A stretch of DNA of 64,000 bases. Origin: JASLEW01 sp035544875 (GTDB lineage Bacteria; Acidobacteriota; Thermoanaerobaculia; Multivoradales; UBA5704). The notes beneath the pieces were generated by a model. The model was not told where the DNA came from. It did not search any database and worked only from the letters and a program-made list of their open reading frames with translations. How positions within the stretch are numbered: the first letter of the stretch is position 1; each line of letters begins with the position of its first letter. Location of the stretch: positions 1-64,000 of the forward strand of contig DASZZP010000091.1 of the NCBI GenBank assembly GCA_035544875.1. Reading direction: 5' to 3'. The position numbers and the translations under genes were made by a program. Positions 51,501-58,487 of this stretch are shown here, one piece after another.

Positions 51501-52020
51501 GGCCAGGTTGACCGAGGCGCCGCTGCGCTCGGCCGAGCTGCGCTTCCGCGGCTTCTCGCAGCCGGTCGTCGACCCCGAGCGCCGGCAGCCGGAGGCGTTC
51601 GACTACCAGCAGTGGATGGCGGTGTCGGCGTGGAACCCGACGCCGGGGATGTACACCCGCTACGGCGACGTGCGGCCGCTGCTCGCGGCGGTCGACGACC
51701 GGCTGGTCATCCTGGGCTCGGGCGACGAGCTGCGGCTGCGCTTCGCCGCCGCCGGCCTGCCGGCGCTGCCGGCCGGATGGCGGCGCGATTTCTTGCTCGA
51801 CGTCGACGGCTGGGCCAAGGACGGCGACGCCAACACCGCCTTCGGGCAGAGCGTCGAGCCGCTCCCCTTCCACGCCATGTCACAGTACCCCTATCCGGCT
51901 GCCGAGAAGTTTCCCGACGATGCCGGTCACCGGCTCTACCGCGAGCACTACAACCGCCGCCCGGCCCTGCGCCTGGTGCGTTCGCTCGCGCCGGAGCCGC
52001 AGAAGGAGACTAAGAGATGA
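48511..52020 (+). CDS. Large TPR plus VCBS plus ASPIC-like protein
   Basis: 1169 residues. One membrane/signal segment (about 30-50, IRAVILLLLLPLLAA), TPR repeats (about 60-215), a weaker VCBS propeller with Asp loops (DVDGDGRAAV, DFNNDGLPDL, DLDNDGWTDL, DFDGDGRQDL; about 260-640) and an ASPIC-like block (RWLAVRLVGVRNPKLAAGA, about 645-715). A ~440-residue C-terminal region (about 725-1169) has CPMVFTWNGRRFEFITDVLG and no family I recognise. It combines the scaffold and propeller parts found separately in its neighbours. Four-base overlaps on both sides. Confidence 0.82.
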   Translation: MRSPRSQSAERAPRATPLPPAGRLAGGAGALAGGWLIRAVILLLLLPLLAAARGGVAPAESREEAIWQHRNLGKAFYENPTTQQQAVAELAKALALAPESARERLNYGLALLKAGKTAEGIAELERVQKQAPALPHTWFNLGIAWKRASEYDKATAQLERMAELAPEEPITLYNLGALYKLAGKGEASLAQFEAAARLAPQLAGPHFQLYNAYKQAGRADDAARELAIFQEIKKRQAGAAVPEDLEWSFYAEIYDPAEERLPGNPAAAAEAAAAAVPITFADRELARGLQTLQTDGAGAGVLALDVDGDGRAAVLAWSAAGVWLWRPGAAAAVPAPGLEALRGVVAVAAGDFNNDGLPDLCLLTETGARLYVNRGGRFEESPARLPAGRYRKAVWLDYDHDYDLDLILLGDHSALLRNDGAAGWSDRTADFPFAAGRALDAAVLDLVADSPGLDLVVSYEDHPGVIYRDRLAGHFSAEPLPALPAGARSLIAEDLDNDGWTDLAAVAPAALAALAANTAPAGAAPPAAPLVLLRNRQGQLERWTAGGPAPAAGEGLAPGEGPVAIAVADLANRGAADLVAVGARGAVYRLEGGRLAPAAALPALAGLRAVAAADFDGDGRQDLAVVRADGSLHLLRNTTATANRWLAVRLVGVRNPKLAAGARVEVKAGSSYQKRLYRGTPLVFGMRGRERADTVRITWPNGLIQNETRQAAAQAYLFKEAQRLSGSCPMVFTWNGRRFEFITDVLGVAPLGASSGDGTFFPVDHNEWIAIPGEALLPSAGRYEVRITEELHEVTYLDQVRLLALDHPDGLEVYTNEKFKSPPFPEFRLYGVERRIYPRRAVDDQGRDVLPALLRRDGVYPDGFRRTPVGVAELHALELDFPPPAAPPPRTGGARAAADGAVLYLTGWVDWADGSTFRAASQESAAGLQLPRLEVKDAAGRWRTAVEDMGIPAGKPKTIAVDLTGKFLSESRAVRIVTNLCVYWDEIFLGERGAPPEARLTEAPLRSAELRFRGFSQPVVDPERRQPEAFDYQQWMAVSAWNPTPGMYTRYGDVRPLLAAVDDRLVILGSGDELRLRFAAAGLPALPAGWRRDFLLDVDGWAKDGDANTAFGQSVEPLPFHAMSQYPYPAAEKFPDDAGHRLYREHYNRRPALRLVRSLAPEPQKETKR

Positions 52021-55000
52021 GAGATCGAGCGTTGACTCTTGCCGCGGTCCTCTTCGTATTGCTGCTGATCAATACCGCCTACATCGCGGCCCTGCCGTCG
52101 CCGACGGTCTTCTACATGGGCAACGTCGCGCTGCATCTGGCGCTCGGCCTGGCGCTCGCCGGCGCGCTCTGGTTCTTGTTGCTGCGCGAGCGCCGGGCGG
52201 GCGCTCTTGGAGCAGCCGCCGACCGGACTCCGGCGGGGGGCGCCGCGGCGGCCGCGCCTCGTCTGCCGCGCGCGGCGCTGGCGCTGTTCGCCGCGGCCCT
52301 GGCGGCCGGGCTGGCCCTGGTCGTCGTGGGCAACGTCACCCAGACCCGCTGGCTGCTTTGGACGCACATCGTGGCCGCGTCGCTGGCGGTCGTCGCCTTC
52401 GTGCCCTACGTGGTGCGCTTAGGCCGCCGCTTCCTGAGCGCGCCGAGCGCGGCCGCCGGGTGGGGCGGCGAGCGCGCCGGGCGGCTCTTTGCGCGCGCCT
52501 TCTGGGCTGCCGCCGCGCTGCTGGTCGTCCTGCCGGCGGCGGCGATCCTCTACCGGCGGGCGGTCCCCGACCCCGCCCAGCGCATCCGCAATCCGACCGT
52601 GGTGCCGGTGTCGATGAACCAGGAAGGCGGCGGTCCGCACTCGCCCTTCTTCCCCTCGTCGGCCAAGACCAACGTCGGCGGCATCATCCCCGCCAACTTC
52701 TTTACCGAATCCGACACCTGCGGCGAGTGCCACAAGGACATCTACCGCCAGTGGAGCAGCTCGGTCCACCACTTCGCCTCGTTCAACAACCAGTTCTACC
52801 GCAAGTCGATCGAGTACATGCAGGACGTGGTCGGCACCCAGCCCAGCAAATGGTGCGCCGGCTGCCACGACCATGCGGTCTTCTTCAACGGCCGCTTCGA
52901 GCGGCCGATCAAGGAGCAGATCGACACCACCGAAGCGCGCGCCGGCCTCGCCTGCACCTCCTGCCACGCCATCACCCACGTCGACAGCTCGATGGGCAAC
53001 GGCGATTACACGATCGCTTACCCGCCGCTGCACGAGCTGGTGGCCAGCCGCAACCCGCTTCTCAAGCGGGTCAACCACTTCCTCACCTATCTCAATCCCG
53101 GTCCGCACAAGCAGACTTTCATGAAGCCGTTCATGCGCGCCGACTCGGCGGAGTTCTGCTCGAGCTGCCACAAGGTCCACCTCGACGTGCCGGTCAACGC
53201 CTACCGCTGGTTCCGGGGCTTCAACGACTATGACGCCTGGCAGGCCAGCGGGGTCTCCGGCCAGGGAGCGCGCTCGTTCTACTACCCCAAGGAGTCGAAG
53301 AACTGCGCCGGCTGCCACATGCCGCTGGTGCCGTCGCAGGACCCCGGCAACCATGACGGCCAGGTCCACTCCCACCGCTTCGCGGCCGCCAATATGGCGG
53401 TGGCTTACGTCAACCACGACGCCGAGCAGCAGAAGGAAGTCGAGAAGTTCCTCAAGTCCGGATTCATCACCGTCGACATCTTCGCCGCCGCGCCCGAAGA
53501 GAGCCAGCCGGGCGCCGTGGCGATGGTGCGGCGCGCCGACGAGCCGCCGCGCGCTGAATCGAGCTTCGCGGTGGGCGAGGAGTCGGAGGCGGCGGCCGGG
53601 CCGGCGGTGCTGCGCGACGTCGGGCGGGTCGCGGCGCCGCTCGACCGGGCGGGGACCGCCTTCCAGCCCGGCTCGACGGTCAAGGTCGACGTGGTGGCCC
53701 GCACCCGGACGATCGGCCACTTCTTCCCCGGCGGCACCGTCGATGCCTTCGACGTCTGGCTCGAGCTGCAGGCGCGCGACGCCACCGGCCGGGTGATCTA
53801 CTGGAGCGGCAGCGTCGAGGACGGCGGCCGCGGGCCGGTCGAGCCGGGCGCGCACTTCTACCGCTCGGTCCAGCTCGACGGCGCCGGCAACGTGATCAAC
53901 AAGCGCAACGCCTGGCAGACCCGCAGCGTCATCTACGTGCGGCTGATCCCGCCCGGCGCGGCCGACGTGGCCCACTACCGGGTGCGTATTCCGGCCGACG
54001 CCAAGGGGCCGCTCACCTTCACCGCCCGGCTCAACTACCGCAAGTTCTCGCACTACTACACCCAATTCGTCTACGCCGGGCAGCCGCTGCCGGGACAGAG
54101 CAAGGCGCTGCTCGGCAAGGACTTCAACAACCTCGAGTACGGTTTCGCGCCGTCCAACATCCCGGCCAACGTCTCGGGCGAGATCAAGGGCGAGATCCCG
54201 GCGCTGCCGATCGTCGCCGTGGCGAGCGCCCGCCTGGAGCTGCCGCTCGGCGGCGGCGGTGCGCCCGCCTGGCGGCCGGTGGTGAACAAGAAGGACCGCG
54301 AGCGCTGGAACGACTGGGGGATCGGGCTGCTGCTGCAGGGCGACCTCAAGGGCGCCGAGTACGCCTTCAAGAAGGTCACCGAGGCCGAGCCGTCCTATGC
54401 CGACGGCTGGCTCAACGTGGCGCGGGCGCTGATCCGCGAAGGCGAGATCGAGGCCGCCAAGCCGTTCGTGGCGCGGGCGCTGGCGATCGACCCTAAGCTC
54501 GGCCGGATCTACTTCTTCAAGGCGATGATCGAGAAAGTGGACGGCGACTACGATGCCGCCCTGGCCTCGCTCGCCGCCGCCGAGAAGCAGTTCCCGCGCG
54601 ACCGCGTGGTGCTCAACCAGGAGGCCCGGGTGCTGTTCCTGCAGCGCAAGTACGCGGCGGCGCTGGCGGTGCTCGATCGGGTGTGCGTGGTCGATCCCGA
54701 AGACCTCCAGATGCACTACACCGCCATGCTCTGCCACCGCGCCCTGGGCCACCGCCCGCAGGCGGAGCGTGAGGCGGCGCTCTTCCGGCGCTTCAAGGCC
54801 GACGAGGCGGCGCAGGCGATCACCGCGGTGCGCCGGCGGCTGAGCCCGGAAGACAACAACGAGCGCCAGGCGATCCACGAGCATGACAGCGCCCCGCTGA
54901 CCGCCGCGGCCGGGACGGCCACCGTGGCGGCGCGGCCGGCGGCCCCGGCGCCGCCGGCGGCGCTGGCACCACTCGCGACACCGGCGACGGCCAAGGCGCG

Positions 55001-55142
55001 ACCGGCAGTCGAGGTGCCCGCGACCGCGGCCAAAGCAGGAGCCGTGGCCGGAAAGCGCCTGCCGGCGGGGCGCACGTCCGCGCCGTCCCCAATATCCGGA
55101 GCCAGGGCGCCGCTGGCGGGAGCGGCGGGAGGTGGCCGATGA
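52017..55142 (+). CDS. Membrane pentahaem cytochrome c with TPR domain
   Basis: 1041 residues. Five hydrophobic segments in the first ~190 residues (LAAVLFVLLLINTAYIAAL is the first). Five CXXCH haem sites: CGECH (235), CAGCH (about 280), CTSCH (about 313), CSSCH (about 381) and CAGCH (about 430). TPR repeats follow at about 760-960, then an Ala/Pro-rich tail. The layout suggests quinone- or membrane-linked electron transfer on the periplasmic side, with a docking domain. It resembles cytochrome c554/NrfA-like multihaem folds only in motif type. No haem maturation genes are in the window. Confidence 0.85.
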   Translation: MRDRALTLAAVLFVLLLINTAYIAALPSPTVFYMGNVALHLALGLALAGALWFLLLRERRAGALGAAADRTPAGGAAAAAPRLPRAALALFAAALAAGLALVVVGNVTQTRWLLWTHIVAASLAVVAFVPYVVRLGRRFLSAPSAAAGWGGERAGRLFARAFWAAAALLVVLPAAAILYRRAVPDPAQRIRNPTVVPVSMNQEGGGPHSPFFPSSAKTNVGGIIPANFFTESDTCGECHKDIYRQWSSSVHHFASFNNQFYRKSIEYMQDVVGTQPSKWCAGCHDHAVFFNGRFERPIKEQIDTTEARAGLACTSCHAITHVDSSMGNGDYTIAYPPLHELVASRNPLLKRVNHFLTYLNPGPHKQTFMKPFMRADSAEFCSSCHKVHLDVPVNAYRWFRGFNDYDAWQASGVSGQGARSFYYPKESKNCAGCHMPLVPSQDPGNHDGQVHSHRFAAANMAVAYVNHDAEQQKEVEKFLKSGFITVDIFAAAPEESQPGAVAMVRRADEPPRAESSFAVGEESEAAAGPAVLRDVGRVAAPLDRAGTAFQPGSTVKVDVVARTRTIGHFFPGGTVDAFDVWLELQARDATGRVIYWSGSVEDGGRGPVEPGAHFYRSVQLDGAGNVINKRNAWQTRSVIYVRLIPPGAADVAHYRVRIPADAKGPLTFTARLNYRKFSHYYTQFVYAGQPLPGQSKALLGKDFNNLEYGFAPSNIPANVSGEIKGEIPALPIVAVASARLELPLGGGGAPAWRPVVNKKDRERWNDWGIGLLLQGDLKGAEYAFKKVTEAEPSYADGWLNVARALIREGEIEAAKPFVARALAIDPKLGRIYFFKAMIEKVDGDYDAALASLAAAEKQFPRDRVVLNQEARVLFLQRKYAAALAVLDRVCVVDPEDLQMHYTAMLCHRALGHRPQAEREAALFRRFKADEAAQAITAVRRRLSPEDNNERQAIHEHDSAPLTAAAGTATVAARPAAPAPPAALAPLATPATAKARPAVEVPATAAKAGAVAGKRLPAGRTSAPSPISGARAPLAGAAGGGR

Positions 55143-57004
55143 GCCGGTCGTTCCCAATACGGCGCGCGCTCGGCGTCGCCGCTCTCCTCGGGCCGGCGCT
55201 GCTCGCGGTGGGTAACGTCGGCGATATGCAGGCGGCCAGCGCACCCAAGGCCGCCGCGGCGGCAGGCAGTGCGGGCGCCGTCAATTTGCGCTTTACCGAC
55301 ATCACCGCCGCGGCGGGCATTCACTTCACCCACAACAGCGGCCGCGCGGGCAAGAAGTACCTGCCCGAGACGCTGGGCGCGGGCTGCGCGTTCTTCGACG
55401 CCGACGGCGACGGCTGGCCGGACATCCTGCTGATCAATGGCCGCGACTGGAAGCCGGGGGGCAAGCGCTCGCGGCCGGCGCTCTACCTCAACAACCACGA
55501 CGGCACTTTTCGCGACGCCACCGCCGGCAGCGGCCTCGACGTCGAGATGTACGGCATGGGCGTCGCGGTGGCCGACTATGACAACGACGGGCGCGAGGAC
55601 GTCTTCATCACCGCCCTCGACGGCGACCGGCTGTTTCACAACGAGGGGGGTGGCAAGTTCCGCGACGTGACCGCGGCCTCCGGCATCAAGAACGCCAGCT
55701 TCGGCACCAGCGCCGCCTGGCTCGACTACGACCGCGACGGCAAGGTCGACCTGTTCATCGCCAACTACGTGCAGTGGAGCCCGGAAAAGGACCTCTGGTG
55801 CTCGCTCGACGGGGTCACCAAGTCGTACTGCACGCCGGAGTCGTACAAGGGGACCTCGTCGAAGCTCTATCGCAACCTGGGCAACGGCAAGTTCGAGGAC
55901 GTGAGCCACAAGGCGGGCATCGACGATCCGACCAGCAAATCGCTCGGCGTCACGGTGCTCGACTACAACGGCGACGGCTGGCCGGACCTCTTCGTCGCCA
56001 ACGACACCCAGCCCAACAAGCTCTACCGCAACAAGGGCGACGGCACTTTCGTCGAGGAAGGGCTCGAGGCCGGGGTCGCCTTCGGCGAGGACGGCGCGGC
56101 GCGCGGCGCGATGGGGGTCGACGCGGGCGACTACGACCGCTCGGGACGGCCGCATCTACTGGTCGGCAACTTCTCCAACGAGATGCTCGGCCTCTATCAC
56201 AACGAAGGCAACGGCATCTTCGTCGACCGCGCGCCGGCCTCGGCGGTGGGGAGGGCGAGCCTGTTGACGCTCACCTTCGGCGTCTTTTTCTTCGACTACG
56301 ACCTCGACGGGCAGCTCGACATCTTCGCCGCCAACGGCCACATCGAGGAGGAGATCGGCCGGGTGCAGCCGAAGATCCAATACAAGGAACCGCCGCTGCT
56401 GTTCCGCAACCTCGGCAACGGTCGCTTCGAGCCGGCGACGGCGGCGGTGGGGCCGGATCTCAACCGGCCGATCGTGGCGCGCGGCGCCGCCTATGCGGAC
56501 ATCGACCACGACGGCGATCTCGATCTGCTGATCACCACCAACAACGGCCCCGCCTACCTGTTCCGCAACGACGGCGGCAACCGCAATCACTGGCTGCGGG
56601 TCAAGACCGTCGGCACGCGCTCGAACCGCGACGGCATTGGCGCAGTGGTGCGGCTGCAGAGCGCCGCCGGGCCGCAGTGGAGCATGGTGCGCAGCGGCTC
56701 CTCCTACTGCTCGCAGAGCGAGCTGGTGCAGACCTTCGGCCTGGGCCGCGACCCGGAGGCGACCGCGCTCACCATCGACTGGCCGAGCGGCGCCCGCCAG
56801 CAGTTCACCCATCTCGCCGCCGACCAGACCCTCGTCATCCAGGAGGACAAGGGCATCATTGATAAGCAAGGGCCGGCGGTTAGCCGGCCCGTCAGAACAT
56901 CGCCGGCGGTTAGCCGGCCCGCCAGAACATCGCCGGCGGTTAGCCGGCCCGCCAGGACATCGCCGGGGCCCGCGAAGAAATCGCCCGGCGGTCCCAGCCG
57001 ATAG
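55139..57004 (+). CDS. Exported CRTAC1-type protein (VCBS plus ASPIC/UnbV)
   Basis: 621 residues. Signal peptide (RRALGVAALLGPALLAVGNV), then FTDITAAAGIHFTHNSGRAGKKYLPETLG-type start of CRTAC1 proteins, Asp loops (DADGDGWPDIL, DYDNDGREDVF, DYNGDGWPDLF, DYDLDGQLDIF, DIDHDGDLDLL) and an ASPIC/UnbV domain (HWLRVKTVGTRSNRDGIGA, CSQSELVQTFGLG). It is closer to common single-gene CRTAC1 proteins than to 43828/46514. The last ~40 residues derive from three 30-base tandem repeats. Overlaps the cytochrome gene by four bases. Confidence 0.87.
   Translation: MSRSFPIRRALGVAALLGPALLAVGNVGDMQAASAPKAAAAAGSAGAVNLRFTDITAAAGIHFTHNSGRAGKKYLPETLGAGCAFFDADGDGWPDILLINGRDWKPGGKRSRPALYLNNHDGTFRDATAGSGLDVEMYGMGVAVADYDNDGREDVFITALDGDRLFHNEGGGKFRDVTAASGIKNASFGTSAAWLDYDRDGKVDLFIANYVQWSPEKDLWCSLDGVTKSYCTPESYKGTSSKLYRNLGNGKFEDVSHKAGIDDPTSKSLGVTVLDYNGDGWPDLFVANDTQPNKLYRNKGDGTFVEEGLEAGVAFGEDGAARGAMGVDAGDYDRSGRPHLLVGNFSNEMLGLYHNEGNGIFVDRAPASAVGRASLLTLTFGVFFFDYDLDGQLDIFAANGHIEEEIGRVQPKIQYKEPPLLFRNLGNGRFEPATAAVGPDLNRPIVARGAAYADIDHDGDLDLLITTNNGPAYLFRNDGGNRNHWLRVKTVGTRSNRDGIGAVVRLQSAAGPQWSMVRSGSSYCSQSELVQTFGLGRDPEATALTIDWPSGARQQFTHLAADQTLVIQEDKGIIDKQGPAVSRPVRTSPAVSRPARTSPAVSRPARTSPGPAKKSPGGPSR
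56872..56961 (+). repeat. Three 30-bp tandem repeats at the 3' end of a CRTAC1 gene
   Basis: Three in-frame 30-base units (GCCGGCGGTTAGCCGG...) differing by one or two bases encode AVSRPxRTSP three times. The sequence differs from the minisatellites at 7525 and 43707, but the position at the end of a coding region is the same. Confidence 0.75.
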
Positions 57005-57026
57005 AGCGAATCAGGATGGAGACCAG

Positions 57027-57530
57027 ATGAGCGCCGAAGACGACAACAGGGCGGTGGCGCGCCGCTTCCGCCAGGACCTCTGGAACAGCGGCGACCTCGC
57101 GATCGCGGACGAGATCATCGCCTCGGGCTGCATCATCGAGGCCCGGGTGCCGCTCACCACCGACTTCGCGCGCGGTCCCGACGCCATCCGCCAGCTGATC
57201 CTCTTCTATCATCTGGCCTTCACCGACATCCGCGTCACCATCGACCAGATGATTGCCGAAGGAGACCTCGTCGCCACCCGCTGGACCGCCCGCGGCAAGC
57301 ACAAGGGCGACCTCCTCGGCATCCCGCCCAGCGACCACGATACCGTCACCAGCGGCATCGACATGCTCCGCATAAAAGGCGGCAAGATCGTCGAAGGCTG
57401 GGTCAGCTGGGACACCCTGAGCCTCCTCGAGCAGCTCGCCGCCGACTCCGCCGCCGCCGCCGGCCCCGCCGGCGGCCCCGCGGCCAGCCCCCACGTCGAG
57501 TTCCTGTCGCTGCTCAATCGGCTGCGGTAG
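57027..57530 (+). CDS. SnoaL-like/ester cyclase family protein
   Basis: 167 residues with an NTF2-like fold pattern: RFRQDLWNSGDLAIADEII, a central YHLAFTDIRVTIDQMIAEGD and TRWTARGKHKGDLLGIPPS, IDMLRIKGGKIVEGW. Members include polyketide cyclases (SnoaL) and many proteins of unknown function. GGAG ribosome site; 22 bases after the last CRTAC1 gene, so it may end that operon. A cyclase role with the distant ketosynthase cluster is conceivable but not supported by position. Confidence 0.78.
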   Translation: MSAEDDNRAVARRFRQDLWNSGDLAIADEIIASGCIIEARVPLTTDFARGPDAIRQLILFYHLAFTDIRVTIDQMIAEGDLVATRWTARGKHKGDLLGIPPSDHDTVTSGIDMLRIKGGKIVEGWVSWDTLSLLEQLAADSAAAAGPAGGPAASPHVEFLSLLNRLR

Positions 57531-57714
57531 GTGCGGACTCGGCCGAGGGTCAAGCGTTATAGCCTGGTTCCCGGCTATCCCTTGCGGCCCCCGCCGCGGT
57601 GGGCCAGCTTCTCTTTCGGCATTCTTCACCTCGCTAGTACTGAAGCTACAGGTGTCAAATCACAGGTTACATCCGTAGTGGTGCGTGGCCGCGCGTGACC
57701 CAGAAGGTCTCGCT
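57531..57714. other. Intergenic gap between convergent genes
   Basis: 184 bases between convergent genes. ATAGCC...GGCTAT (about 57560-57580) can form a 6-bp stem with an 8-base loop; there is no T-run. Nothing else is recognised. Confidence 0.3.
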
Positions 57715-58335
57715 CTAGTCCTGGCGCGGAACGATGAGGTCGAGGCAGGCGACGGAGGAGGGCAGCGGCTCCTGCCACAGCCAGGCGACTTCCAGCCAGA
57801 AGCCGGGGAGGACCTGCGAGGCGAGGCGGCCCGCGGTGAGGGCGGAGGATTCGTACGCCCCGGTGGCCGCGCTCCGGGTGTGGGCGTGGAGAATGCGCTG
57901 GAAGGGGTCGACGAGCCAGATCTCTTCGATGCCGGCCTGCCGGTATCGCGGCAGTTTCTCGCGCGCATCGAACCGCGGGTCGCCTTCCGAGGCGATCTCG
58001 ACCACCAGGTCGGCCGGTCCCTCAAGCCGGCGCCTGGTGAGCAGGTGGCTCTTACGGTCCCGTACCACGATCAGATCGGGCTCGGGCGACCAGCGCTCGT
58101 CGAGGCGCATCGGATAGCGCGAGCCCAGCACCACGCCGCCGCCCTTGGTCTCGAGGAACCCGTTCACCAGGACGAGCAGGAATCGAAAAAGCTCTTCGTG
58201 TCGCCGCGACGAAGGCGACATCACGAGCCTCCCGTCCACCAGCTCCCAGGGGCTGTCTTCGTCGAGGCGGTAATACTCGTCTTCGCTGACTCCCGGCTTG
58301 ATGACCAGGAAGGGCGGCTCGAGATCGACCAGCAT
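57715..58335 (-). CDS. Uma2-family (DUF820) PD-(D/E)XK-like protein
   Basis: 206 residues from MLVDLEPPFLVIKPG; the open frame to 58446 is not needed. Typical motifs: YYRLDEDSPWELVDGRLVM, SPEPDLIVV (Asp), VVEIAS (Glu) and KLPRYRQAGIEEIWLVDP (Lys/Tyr). Restriction-endonuclease-like fold, abundant in cyanobacteria, Acidobacteriota and others; role unknown, often linked to mobile DNA. Ribosome site weak (AGGAT). Confidence 0.85.
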   Translation of the reverse strand: MLVDLEPPFLVIKPGVSEDEYYRLDEDSPWELVDGRLVMSPSSRRHEELFRFLLVLVNGFLETKGGGVVLGSRYPMRLDERWSPEPDLIVVRDRKSHLLTRRRLEGPADLVVEIASEGDPRFDAREKLPRYRQAGIEEIWLVDPFQRILHAHTRSAATGAYESSALTAGRLASQVLPGFWLEVAWLWQEPLPSSVACLDLIVPRQD

Positions 58336-58487
58336 GGTTGCAATCCTAGCACCTCGTCGTGACAGCGCCTCTATGACAGATAGGACGGAAAATCGCGGCC
58401 GGATGTGACCTATTCCGTTCAATCGCCGGACGAACGCACCCGGCAACCCCGCGTCTCCGCGCCTCGCCGCTCGCGAGTGGCTCCGGC

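Noticed and set aside
41094..57004. Reading the CRTAC1/UnbV genes as an enediyne cluster
   Set aside because: No PksE-type polyketide synthase, thioesterase or UnbL/UnbU homologue is seen; ASPIC/UnbV proteins alone are common outside enediyne loci.
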